A DNA stretch of 14,488 nt from Gracilaria caudata (GCA_030374735.1 JASCIV010000680.1:1-14488); one strand, 5' to 3'; positions 6,756 through 14,463 are shown, numbered from the stretch's first letter. Translations and numbers: made by a program. Notes: generated by a model not told the origin, from the sequence alone.

Positions 6756-8435
6756 TTAACCCAACGAGTATGGTTCGTACTCTAGAGGAACCCCAGCTTC
6801 GATAGAGTCTGCCAACCACTTCTTCTGTACGTTAGGGCACGTATCAACTTTTCTCTTGGAGTCGTTAATCACGAGGTCAACCCTGGTCTCAGCCAAGCGC
6901 GCCCCACAGAGTCGTATAATCTTACGGATACTTGACGCATCCTTTTCCGTTGATACAACCCGAATTCGAAGGCCGTCCAGGAGTTTGCCCCTGGCCTCTT
7001 CTGCACCTGCCACGGAGCGAGGCGACTGACCGAATCTATCACTTCGAAAGGCGTTCATGGGCACCCACTTCCCCTCAGATATGGATCCAGACAACCAGTT
7101 CTCAGATACCAGTGGAACACCGCTTACCAAAGCCTGCAGCAAACCCCATCCCCGTTTCGTTCCTTTGCCAATGATGTATGCTGTTAATCCGGTGTTCGAT
7201 TCAGCATTGTACGACACAATGTGGTACCGGCCAAGCTGCTGCACGGCATGATCAAGAAGTGCTTCTGCGTTCTGATCTCGAGAACTGCAGGCAAGGTTAC
7301 CTAGAATCGCCAGCTTCGAAGACGGTGTCCTGGCCAATTCATCTCCCATTGAATCGGAATCAGATACTGGCTCTCCACTTTCGGACTCGTCATCTACATG
7401 TCCGGTTGTTTCGCTCTCTTCTTTCTCTTCATCCTGCTTCTTCTTGGCTGCTTTGGACTTCTTTGCCACTTTCTTTCCAGCTGGCTTTTTGGGCGCAACG
7501 ACATCCTCACCTGACTTTTTCTTCTCTTTTGCGACCGACTTGGATGGTTGACGACCAACTTTCTTTGCCTTCTTCGAGTACGTAGTGACAGGGGTTACTG
7601 TTTTGGTGCTCTTTTTGACAGGGGATTTCTTCTCCTTGGCTACCTCTTCCTTATTGATCGCCTTCTTAACTTTCAGGGGTTTCTGCTTCGCAGAAGAAGC
7701 TTTCTCGCCCTTCGGAGGGGCTTTCACAGCTTTTCTGACAAGCGGCTTATTCTTCGCAGAGTTCTTCGAAGGCTGTTCTTCTTTGGTGGCCTTCGCAGCT
7801 GGTTCGGGAATTGATGGTTTTGAGGGGTTTGAAGGCTTCTCTTTCGTTTTCCCGGCCTGAGTTGCTTTCTTCGAAGCGGTTTGCTTGCCTTTGGCAACCT
7901 TTGACTTCGACTTCAGGTCAACCTTGGACTTCTTGATAGTCTTCGAAGGAGAGAGTTCTTTGGTCTTTGCCTTCTTCGTCTTCTTGGGAGACTGAGAAGC
8001 TCCAGCGCCTTTCTTCTTTTTGCCAGTCTCCTTCCTCTCGCCTTGGTCAGCTTTCGAGGATTTGTCAGCTACCTTGTCTTCGTCTTCAAAATCCATAAGA
8101 TCAGGGTCTTTCGGTTGTGCTGTTGTACCTTCCTTGGATTTCTCAGTTGCCTGTTCCTCTTCGTCCTCCTCCTCTTCACCAAAGTCAACTGGGGGGTCCG
8201 CCTGATGCTCATCATCGCTGTGGTCACTGTCGGTAATGAGGTGGACAGTTCGGGAGGCCTTGTCAGTGCTCTTCTGTTCATTCGGTTTCTTGTGAGAGAT
8301 TTTATCGGAGGTCTTGGCACGAATCATGACAACGTCGTCGTCGTCGTCACTTTCTGGGATGTGATGGGATTGGAGCTCAGTTTTGACCGGTTCCTGAGTA
8401 TCTGCGTCGCTCAAAGCTTCGTTCAGGGCAGTCAT
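6756..8435 (-). CDS. Lysine-rich nuclear protein with C-terminal tandem BRCT domains
   Basis: This protein of 559 residues probably acts in chromatin or DNA-damage signalling. In order: acidic patches (D30-D34, an E/D run at 87-93, 115-120) with CK2-like Ser-Asp sites; a very basic Lys/Ala/Pro/Ser region (about 134-334) resembling histone H1 tails, with several SP sites; a second acidic stretch (335-365); then two BRCT-like domains at about 374-455 and 482-556. BRCT hallmarks are the buried tryptophans in SENWLSGSI (near 447) and KKWLADSI (near 540) and the GKLLDGLRIRVV start of the second repeat. Tandem BRCT pairs in MDC1, PTIP or BRCA1 bind phosphoserine peptides; by my alignment the usual lysine in repeat 1 is not obvious. 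No catalytic or FHA domain is visible. It shares a head-to-head upstream region with the p24 gene, containing an E2F-type site. Orthology is not assigned. Confidence 0.85.
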   Translation of the reverse strand: MTALNEALSDADTQEPVKTELQSHHIPESDDDDDVVMIRAKTSDKISHKKPNEQKSTDKASRTVHLITDSDHSDDEHQADPPVDFGEEEEDEEEQATEKSKEGTTAQPKDPDLMDFEDEDKVADKSSKADQGERKETGKKKKGAGASQSPKKTKKAKTKELSPSKTIKKSKVDLKSKSKVAKGKQTASKKATQAGKTKEKPSNPSKPSIPEPAAKATKEEQPSKNSAKNKPLVRKAVKAPPKGEKASSAKQKPLKVKKAINKEEVAKEKKSPVKKSTKTVTPVTTYSKKAKKVGRQPSKSVAKEKKKSGEDVVAPKKPAGKKVAKKSKAAKKKQDEEKEESETTGHVDDESESGEPVSDSDSMGDELARTPSSKLAILGNLACSSRDQNAEALLDHAVQQLGRYHIVSYNAESNTGLTAYIIGKGTKRGWGLLQALVSGVPLVSENWLSGSISEGKWVPMNAFRSDRFGQSPRSVAGAEEARGKLLDGLRIRVVSTEKDASSIRKIIRLCGARLAETRVDLVINDSKRKVDTCPNVQKKWLADSIEAGVPLEYEPYSLG

Positions 8436-8449
8436 GCTGAATTTCTGAC

Positions 8450-8465
8450 CCGTTTTTATAAACGG
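8450..8465. promoter_or_regulatory. TATA-like palindrome near the BRCT gene start
   Basis: CCGTTT (8450-8455) and AAACGG (8460-8465) surround a TATA core that reads TATAAA on the plus strand and TATAAAAA on the minus strand. It is only about 15-20 bases upstream of the annotated BRCT ATG. As a classical TATA box it would start transcription inside the coding region, so it may serve the other strand, or be no TATA box at all. Confidence 0.3.
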
Positions 8466-8652
8466 TGATCCCTTCGACCAAGGGAAAGCTGGGTGGAGAG
8501 TTGGTGATACGCAAACCGTTTGGACAGCGCAAACGGAAAAGAAGTTGCGAAACGATCACGATTGCGAACTGCACCCGGTCAGCCTGCGAGGCTTTTCAGG
8601 CAGCGACCACCTATTGGAGGCAGATGCACTTCCGTTTCGATTTTTTCGGCGA

Positions 8653-8664
8653 TTTGGCGCCAAA
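8653..8664. promoter_or_regulatory. Perfect E2F-type palindromic site
   Basis: TTTGGCGC followed by CAAA forms a perfect 12-base palindrome that matches the E2F/DP consensus TTTSSCGC on both strands. It is 218 bases upstream of the BRCT gene ATG and 368 upstream of the p24 ATG. S-phase control of the BRCT gene is a reasonable inference; binding is not shown. Confidence 0.55.
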
Positions 8665-9000
8665 AACAAGTCCGAAAAGCGCGCCAGAACCACTCCAACC
8701 GTTGGCCCAACTGTGTAGAATCAAAACGCATGTCATGATGTAGCCAGCGGTGGTTATGGGGCAGAAAGTGGCAGAAAAGTTTTTATTTTCCTTGAATGGA
8801 TCAGTGAGCAAAACTTTCATTGGTGCAATCAAATTCGAAGACAACGCTTTCCAAGGCGAGAAAGAATCCGTGCGTGGGATCAAGTTACACAACAGTCTCT
8901 TCTACGAAGTCTTTATTGCTGTCGACACTCTCGACTCGGAAGTGTTTTATCCGTGAGATTGTGAATCGTAGACCCTCCATTCAGGGCTAAGGAATTTACT

Positions 9001-9023
9001 ACTCGTTGGTGTTAACGACGAGT
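9001..9023 (+). promoter_or_regulatory. Leader hairpin before the p24 start codon
   Basis: ACTCGT (9001-9006) pairs with ACGAGT (9018-9023). An alternative stem pairs TCGTT (9003-9007) with AACGA (9014-9018). The structure ends eight bases before the ATG and could slow initiation, or may have no role. Confidence 0.35.
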
Positions 9024-9031
9024 CAAGACCA

Positions 9032-9798
9032 ATGGGGAAGCGAGCGTCCTCCGTACTCCTCGTGCTGAGCTTGATTTTTGCTGCAGACGCAGTGCGCTTC
9101 TATTTGGAGCCCGGACAACGAAGATGTTTCACAGAGGAACTGCCATCATCAACCAAGGTAAGCACTTGCACAACCAAGCTTCCGCGGATAGTGTTGTGGA
9201 AAAGCTTGTCTGAGATCTGACCACCGCTTCCCAGGTAACCGGCGAGACGCGCGTTTCGGGAGGAAAGAGCGACATGGATATTGATGTGTGGGTAACGACT
9301 ATGACGGGAAAAGTCTTGTATCATAAACGAGCGCCAGACCACGGGAAGTTCTCTTTCGATACACCAAGGATAGAACGCCAGCACAGACCTGCTGATGAAT
9401 ACGAATACGAGGATGAAGAGGAAGACACATATCGTGTTTGTATAGAACATCAACAAAAGGCTGGTCGCGTTCATCCCGCGGGAACAAAGCGTGCGATTGA
9501 GTTCAATTTAGATCAAGCGTTTGCAGGTTCGGCAACAGACGGTGTAGACCGTGCCGCGAAGGCGACTGATACCGACAGGCTGCAAAAGAGTCTGCGACGA
9601 ATGCATACATCATTGTCAGGAATGATAGGTGATATGACTAGACTGCAACGCAGAGAGCGCATGCTCACTCGAAAAATGGAAGAAACTACTAGCCATGTAA
9701 TGATGCTTGCAATTCTTTCCCTGGTTGTGACGATTGGTACATGTGCTGCGCAATACAAGTACTACGAGGGATACTTCAAGCAGAAGAAGTTATGTTGA
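9032..9798 (+). CDS. TMED10: p24/TMED cargo receptor, delta subfamily (two exons)
   Basis: Exons 9032-9157 and 9235-9798, joined in phase 0, give 229 residues. p24 proteins are type I membrane receptors that sort cargo, notably GPI-anchored proteins, between ER and Golgi. Visible parts: signal peptide (about 1-20); GOLD domain with RRCFTEELPSSTKVTGE (C32) and YRVCIE (C111), the family's cysteine pair; a helical segment (about 150-195); a transmembrane helix (about 198-215); and a short cytosolic tail, YYEGYFKQKKLC, with an aromatic COPII motif and a KKXX COPI signal. The tail and the GKVLYHK...GKFSF pattern best match the delta group. The intron has GTAAGC and CCCAG ends. The GOLD domain contains an acidic insert (EYEYEDEEED, about 97-106) not usual for the family. 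The subfamily call is moderately sure; the family call is very sure. Confidence 0.94.
9158..9234 (+). other. Intron of the p24 gene
   Basis: A 77-base GT-AG intron: donor AAG|GTAAGC, acceptor CTTCCCAG|GTAACC. It contains an in-frame stop, and its removal joins the family-typical sequence TKVTGE across the junction. It is the only intron I can support in this window. Confidence 0.9.
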
Positions 9799-9927
9799 AT
9801 AGAATGGTTAAATTAGCCGAAAAGCGACACATACGCGGACGATATCCGTGAGCATCTTGTCGCGCTCTAGAACTACCACTCTTGAACTCCAGCTGGTACT
9901 GACCAATATGCAGATTAGGATTCCATC

Positions 9928-10239
9928 ATGGACGAGGCCATCACCAGACGCTGGCTCCTTCTGAGGATTCGTATGGAAGTGCCAATGGCGCAGCGAAGTT
10001 GCCCTGGTTTAGAACCAAAGTGCACTCTGTATCTACAAGAGTTCTACAAAAGGGACACAGGTTGGTGTGCTTCACACATCTGGGAGAGCCCAACTACTCT
10101 GACAGACCACGGACGTGAGGAGCTTTGTCGTCATCGTCAGGGCAGCAAGGACTCTGCCATTTTGTGGGATAACAATGATGCCACGTGGCGCAATTCTCCA
10201 CGATGCAAACTTCGAGCCACATGTGACATGCCTCTGTAA
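9928..10239 (+). CDS. Doubtful small cysteine-rich ORF
   Basis: An ATG frame of 103 codons with six cysteines. Its end, W-RNS-P-R-C-KLRAT-C-DMP, resembles the close of a sushi/CCP module (W...P.C.....C..P), but the rest of such a module is not clear and there is no signal peptide. A possible donor (GTAAAC at 10236) and a good acceptor (GTTTGCAG ending at 10300) would give a 65-base intron, like the p24 intron in size. The spliced frame would then end at a TGA near 10468. I do not recognise the product; it may well be non-coding leader. Confidence 0.2.
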   Translation: MDEAITRRWLLLRIRMEVPMAQRSCPGLEPKCTLYLQEFYKRDTGWCASHIWESPTTLTDHGREELCRHRQGSKDSAILWDNNDATWRNSPRCKLRATCDMPL

Positions 10240-10268
10240 ACGAATGGTCTGCGCAGATAAATGCTTGG

Positions 10269-10284
10269 CGTCATGACGTCGTCA
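10269..10284. promoter_or_regulatory. Overlapping TGACG half-sites
   Basis: CGTCA-TGACG-T-CGTCA: three bZIP-type TGACG half-sites in alternating orientation within 16 bases, including a TGACGTC core. It lies about 330-345 bases upstream of the CDC50 ATG. Motif-based inference only. Confidence 0.35.
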
Positions 10285-10556
10285 ACTGCTGTGTTTGCAG
10301 AGCGCCTGCGATACCGTACACCAGCATTGCAATCGGGACAACCCCACAAAAGTTCGTAGCGACTCTGTACTTCACCACGAGGACAGCTGCAACGTACAGT
10401 TTCCGCCACAGTTTTGCGTGGGCCCGTTCGTTTGTCGCGTTAACGTTTGCTACGGTACAGGCTTGAGGTCTGAGTGCCCACCTTCCATCACCAGGCCTCG
10501 CTTTCTTCTTTTCGCCTACCGTCAATCTCTTCAGATTTTGGGGAAGAGCGCAGTTG

Positions 10557-10562
10557 CACGTG
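10557..10562. promoter_or_regulatory. CACGTG box in the CDC50 leader
   Basis: A CACGTG palindrome (E-box/G-box type) lies 51 bases before the CDC50 ATG. Such hexamers are frequent by chance; two others (within GCACGTGC at 74-81 and 827-834) lie in the gene-poor region. Confidence 0.25.
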
Positions 10563-10612
10563 TCTTCTGGGGTCTTCGTCAAGTCAGACCTTTCCTCTCG
10601 CATCGGGACATC

Positions 10613-11698
10613 ATGTCCGCCGAACCAACCGTCCCGCAACGCTCAGAAGCGCTATCAACATCGACTCGAGCCTCGGAATATCTCGCTGAGGTTGCAGAGG
10701 ACGATGAGAGGCCAGTTCGATGCGCGAAGTTTCGACAACAAGAGCTGTGGGCATGGAAGCCTGTGTGGACTCCACGCGTCGTCTTCATCATGTATTTCAT
10801 AGTCGCTGCTATATTCCTTCCTCTTGGTGCGGTTATATTCGTTCAGAGCTCACGTATGGAGAGCACCCCACGGTATCGCTACGATAACAGAGGTTCTTGC
10901 GACATTGGGGGCATTTCGTCCACTGAGACAGTAGGAACTTGCAGGCTGAGTATTGATATTGAAAGAAAACTGGAAGCACCATCATACTTCTACTATGGTC
11001 TCGTCAACTTTTATCAAAACGCTCGAACATACGTCACAAGTCGTTCCGATGAGCAACTACGCGGCACAAACAATCCAGACGTCTCTACGTGCGAACCACT
11101 TATAGACAAGCCCGGAACAGACCAGACACTTGTGCCTTGCGGTCTCGTCGCGAATTCTCAATTTAACGATACTCTACAGTTGTGCTTTGACCCATCGTGC
11201 AACGAGCCAGTGGATCTGGACGGCACTGGCATTGCATGGGATGTGGACCGGGAGACAAGGTTTTTGGGTAACAACGAAACATTTGATGATGAACAAAACG
11301 AACGCATACGTAGCGAGGATTTTATGGTTTGGATGCGACTTGCTGCTTATCGAAACTGGAAGAAGTTGTACAGAATCATCCGCACGGATCTTGAACCTGG
11401 CAGGTACTATGTACAAATTGAATCTCGTTTTCCTGTGAGCTCCTTTAATGGAGAGAAGTTCTTCTTCATCTCGGAGACCACGTGGTTCGGGGGTCCTAAC
11501 AGAACAATGGGAATTGCCTATATAGTCGTTGGAGGCGTTGCACTTATTTTGGCGTTGGCAATAATGGTGCGTTCGAGAACAACCCCAGATCTAGATTTGC
11601 CTCCTGAAACAACTGTGGACCTTGGTGAGCTTGTTTCGCCGTCAGATATTCAAAAAGCCCCAATCGTAGTGGAGGCGCCTGGCGACCGGAACGCTTGA
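10613..11698 (+). CDS. CDC50: CDC50/LEM3 family, P4-ATPase flippase subunit
   Basis: A 361-residue protein. CDC50 proteins pair with P4-ATPases, carry them out of the ER and are needed for phospholipid flipping. Order: cytosolic N-terminus with the family motif FRQQELWAWKPVWTP (40-54); TM1 (about 55-78); a large luminal domain with YYGLVNFYQNARTYVTSR (127-144), PCGLVANSQFNDT (175-187) and MRLAAYRNWKKLYR (241-254); TM2 (about 299-319); and a C-terminal tail. Luminal cysteines C96, C110, C160, C176, C191 and C196 suit disulphides, and N185, N221 and N296 are glycosylation sequons. Length and topology are normal for the family. I chose the ATG at 10613 because the conserved region follows it; the frame upstream lacks an ATG. 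No P4-ATPase gene is in the window: the pump at 2700-5732 is a calcium ATPase, not a P4 type. Confidence 0.96.
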   Translation: MSAEPTVPQRSEALSTSTRASEYLAEVAEDDERPVRCAKFRQQELWAWKPVWTPRVVFIMYFIVAAIFLPLGAVIFVQSSRMESTPRYRYDNRGSCDIGGISSTETVGTCRLSIDIERKLEAPSYFYYGLVNFYQNARTYVTSRSDEQLRGTNNPDVSTCEPLIDKPGTDQTLVPCGLVANSQFNDTLQLCFDPSCNEPVDLDGTGIAWDVDRETRFLGNNETFDDEQNERIRSEDFMVWMRLAAYRNWKKLYRIIRTDLEPGRYYVQIESRFPVSSFNGEKFFFISETTWFGGPNRTMGIAYIVVGGVALILALAIMVRSRTTPDLDLPPETTVDLGELVSPSDIQKAPIVVEAPGDRNA

Positions 11699-11930
11699 TG
11701 GTTAAGGATTTGTAGAATTCAGGAAATGGAAAATCCGTCGCCATTCTGAGAAGCTTATGTGTATTCCGCTTTTTTCGCGTATGAATGAGGAGCTGGATAT
11801 GGGAAAGAAAGCGACTGGGAGGGAAACGAAGCCTGTCAAAGACGATAGCGACTATAAACACCATGTATATGATATACAACTGAGTACTGATTTGTTAGTT
11901 CTACGCATTGTCGCCATGAGAAAAGTTGCT
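11699..11930. other. Convergent intergenic region, CDC50 / ALG1
   Basis: These 232 bases separate the stop codons of two genes transcribed towards each other, so they must hold both 3' ends. I see no AATAAA on either strand, so polyadenylation signals are probably variant forms. Confidence 0.55.
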
Positions 11931-13292
11931 TCATGTGCTGGGTGATATGGATGGCAATGCCACCGCCTCCCATTGTGCTAACCATTCTTCTTGAAAAGAG
12001 TCTGCGGCACCTTCACGCAAACGACGCAAAAGCTGCTCATCGAGAACAACCTGCCGAATACACTCGGTAAGGTTCTCGGAGTCGTTGAACAACAGCCCAT
12101 TGCGCCCATCTTTGATCAGCTCATTTATACATGGGTATCTCAGCGCTAAGACAGGTAGACCAGTCCCCAGCATGTCTACGGCTTTCATAGGTAGATCTAA
12201 TGCGGACGAACTTGCATGCAGAGAAACACCAAGTGTTGAAATGGAAAGAATCGCAGCGTAATCAGAAAATGGTAACCATGCAAGCCATACTTGCACATGC
12301 TGAAGCCTGAGAGCCCGGAGTTGTTTTTCAAAGGTGGCCCGCAAAGGACCCTTTCCAGTAATCACAACGCGAAGGCTTACTTCATTGCGATCCAGTTGCA
12401 TAACAGATTTTCGAAGCATGGAAAGATCTTCGTCAGGCGTCCAGCTGGTGCTGGAAACAATCAAAGGAAGCTTGCTTCCGAGGGATGGCGGACCGAAACA
12501 TGTCGCTTGATCTCGAACGCGTTCTATCAAGGCTATCTTTTCCTCTTCTGAAAGAGATTGTTCTCGAAGCTTAGTGAACACATCGGAGGGAAGATCTCGA
12601 AGAACGCGTGCTGTTACACCAACAGTTCTTAGAAACTGTGCAAGCGCTGAAGAAACGGTCCATGTGTGGTGTGCGAATCGCAGAGAACGTAGCTCAAGTT
12701 GTCGTGCAAACGTGAGAAAGTAGCGATTAGTATTGTGCTGTGCGGAAAGCGTATACGCAAGATTATGAATATCAACGATGATTTGCGAGCGCGGAAAATA
12801 GAACGGTCGCAAGAGAATCAGAAGCGGTAGAAGAGGAAGCGCGGGAGGAGTGGCAAGAATGATATGATGAATACCAAACGGAAGACAGGCCACAGTGCTT
12901 AAGCAAGACGCTTGGGCGAAAAGCAGCGAAATTGCTTTCTTCAACAAGGTGAACGCATTTCTTCGAACTAGCGGAGGATACTGCGGTAAAGAATGAAAAG
13001 TGAGTCGCTCATCTGTAACTGTGTTGGGAGGTTCGGCGAGGAAGATTACGGCATCTTGTTCTGAGAAGTGTAAGCAAGCTTTGAGATGTGCGATGACGCG
13101 CGGCGAATGATTCGCCGGTGATTGGGAAACTAGCAGAACGGCTGGCGGTAGAGGGTTTGCCTTGAGGCGATACTGGTGGTAATGGCGGATAAAGAGAAGC
13201 GCTAATAGGGTGAGAAGAAGCAATACGGCGCACAAGGATGCTAACGTGGATAGAATGGACAGCAGCATGCCGCCCCAGAGTGGCGCCTCCAT
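11931..13292 (-). CDS. ALG1: ALG1 beta-1,4-mannosyltransferase (N-glycan precursor)
   Basis: A 453-residue enzyme, close to human ALG1 (464). It adds the first mannose, from GDP-mannose, to GlcNAc2-PP-dolichol on the cytosolic face of the ER. The N-terminal anchor (about 10-35) is followed by a GT-B fold. Family-defining motifs lie in the C-terminal half: SSTSWTPDEDLSML (280-293), ITGKGPLR (311-318), DYAAILSISTLGVSLHASSS (344-363), LDLPMKAVDMLGTGLPV (365-381) and NELIKDGRNGLLF (390-402). The N-terminal half is divergent: the usual GRSPRM motif reads NHSPRV (61-66), and DWHNYGY reads DIHNLAY (174-180). There is no intron. I chose the ATG at 13292; upstream in-frame ATGs at 13376 and 13382 would add about 30 mostly hydrophobic residues. 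The enzyme assignment is secure; the start is uncertain. Confidence 0.93.
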   Translation of the reverse strand: MEAPLWGGMLLSILSTLASLCAVLLLLTLLALLFIRHYHQYRLKANPLPPAVLLVSQSPANHSPRVIAHLKACLHFSEQDAVIFLAEPPNTVTDERLTFHSLPQYPPLVRRNAFTLLKKAISLLFAQASCLSTVACLPFGIHHIILATPPALPLLPLLILLRPFYFPRSQIIVDIHNLAYTLSAQHNTNRYFLTFARQLELRSLRFAHHTWTVSSALAQFLRTVGVTARVLRDLPSDVFTKLREQSLSEEEKIALIERVRDQATCFGPPSLGSKLPLIVSSTSWTPDEDLSMLRKSVMQLDRNEVSLRVVITGKGPLRATFEKQLRALRLQHVQVWLAWLPFSDYAAILSISTLGVSLHASSSALDLPMKAVDMLGTGLPVLALRYPCINELIKDGRNGLLFNDSENLTECIRQVVLDEQLLRRLREGAADSFQEEWLAQWEAVALPSISPST

Positions 13293-14083
13293 GTGTTGCG
13301 AGATGACCTTAACCGCGACCGCTGCAAAGATGATGTTGATGTTGAGGAAGTGAACAAAAACTCCAAGATGATTCATTGTCATTGTCACCTCTGCAATACA
13401 GCTGATTTCGTCGTAATTTCTGACTATTTTAAAAGTTTGGACAGAAACTGGAAAGCACAAACTTCGCGTAGAGAAATATCTGCCCTTTTGATATCTCGAG
13501 AAAATTTTAGGTGCCCAGATATCGACAGACAAATCATTCGCGGTTGTTTAGTTGTTACGTCATCTTTTTCACGAACCGGCATCCTCGAGGCACGTGGCAA
13601 AGTGTCATGCAGAATGAATAGCGTGAGAGCACCACCGGAGGCGAGCAGCTCTCCCACAGTTTTGTGACAAAACATGCATGAGGCGAACTCGCAGGGTGCA
13701 AGAGGAGCTTCCCAACGCTACTTTGTTCCGACAAGGCACAGGCACATTGATTCGCTTTCATAGGTTATAGGTTATTCTCTCTTTCTGTATCCCAGGACTG
13801 GCCTTGTTCAACAAACACCGCAGGCCTCCCAAGTTCAGCGATCGCCAGATAATTGCGAAGGTAGCTTACGATGTTGACGTGCCCGTTACCACTATTGCAA
13901 TCGCTGGGGTTGTTTTTGTCGATAAGATAACACAAGTCACACCTCAAAATGCGGTGTGCTGTTGTTCGGCGTGTTGTTGCCGCTTGGCCCTGTAAAACTT
14001 GCATCCCTACGTAGAGTGGAGAAGATCGAGAATAATCCATGCCGCCTGGCTTTTGCACCGAATGGACCGAAACCTTTCGCGCC

Positions 14084-14103
14084 TCAGACTGTCTGAGTCA
14101 GAC
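14084..14103. repeat. 6-1-6-1-6 triple palindromic tract (third)
   Basis: TCAGAC (14084-14089), T, GTCTGA (14091-14096), G, TCAGAC (14098-14103). It follows the same plan as 1432-1451 and 2313-2332, about 12 kb away from them, with an unrelated arm sequence. Confidence 0.8.
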
Positions 14104-14463
14104 ACGGCGAAGGGGCTTCATGCGCTAATAGGGAGCATTCATGCATTCGTATCACGCTGATGTCAGCAGGGCAGCCAACGTAGCACTATTCCGAAAGCAC
14201 CAGTCAAACTCGTCCGCAGAAAAACTGCATGTCGCTTCACAGTTTGCGCCCCGTTTCAGCTGTACAACGGTAGCGTTCTACCCTTGGTACAGTACCGTCG
14301 GTACCGACTTCCACGCACGCGTGCCACCGTCCAATTCACCACACTCTGTGCCAGCGCTGCATTCGACACACGAAGCATCCGTAGATACAACCACCGTGCT
14401 TCTGACTTACGCCCGTCTTTTCGGACAACGCTCTCCCCTCCCGCTCGTTTTCTCACAGAGTTC

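Larger units (their letters stand above)
8436..9031. other. Head-to-head promoter region (BRCT gene / p24 gene)
   Basis: These 596 bases separate the minus-strand BRCT start from the plus-strand p24 start and must hold both promoters. Visible elements are a TATA-like palindrome (8450-8465), an E2F-type palindrome (8653-8664) and a hairpin next to the p24 ATG (9001-9023). Short open frames on both strands, such as 8750-8956 plus and 8611-8892 minus, show no recognisable protein. Confidence 0.65.
9799..10612. other. Region between the p24 and CDC50 genes
   Basis: These 814 bases should hold the p24 3' UTR and the CDC50 promoter and leader. They include a doubtful ATG frame (9928-10239), a TGACG cluster (10269-10284), a CACGTG box (10557-10562) and pyrimidine-rich sequence near 10500. 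The CDC50 frame remains open upstream to 10295, without an ATG. Confidence 0.6.

Noticed and set aside
8750..8956. 68-codon plus frame before the p24 gene
   Set aside because: No recognisable similarity, and it lies in the shared promoter; the p24 signal peptide starts independently at 9032.
10271..10603. Minus-strand frame overlapping the CDC50 leader, with hydrophobic segments
   Set aside because: It sits opposite the expected CDC50 promoter and leader, shows no family motif, and the hydrophobic content could be chance.
10295..10612. A 106-codon in-frame extension of CDC50
   Set aside because: It lacks an ATG, and CDC50 proteins normally begin shortly before the FRQQ motif, as the ATG at 10613 gives.
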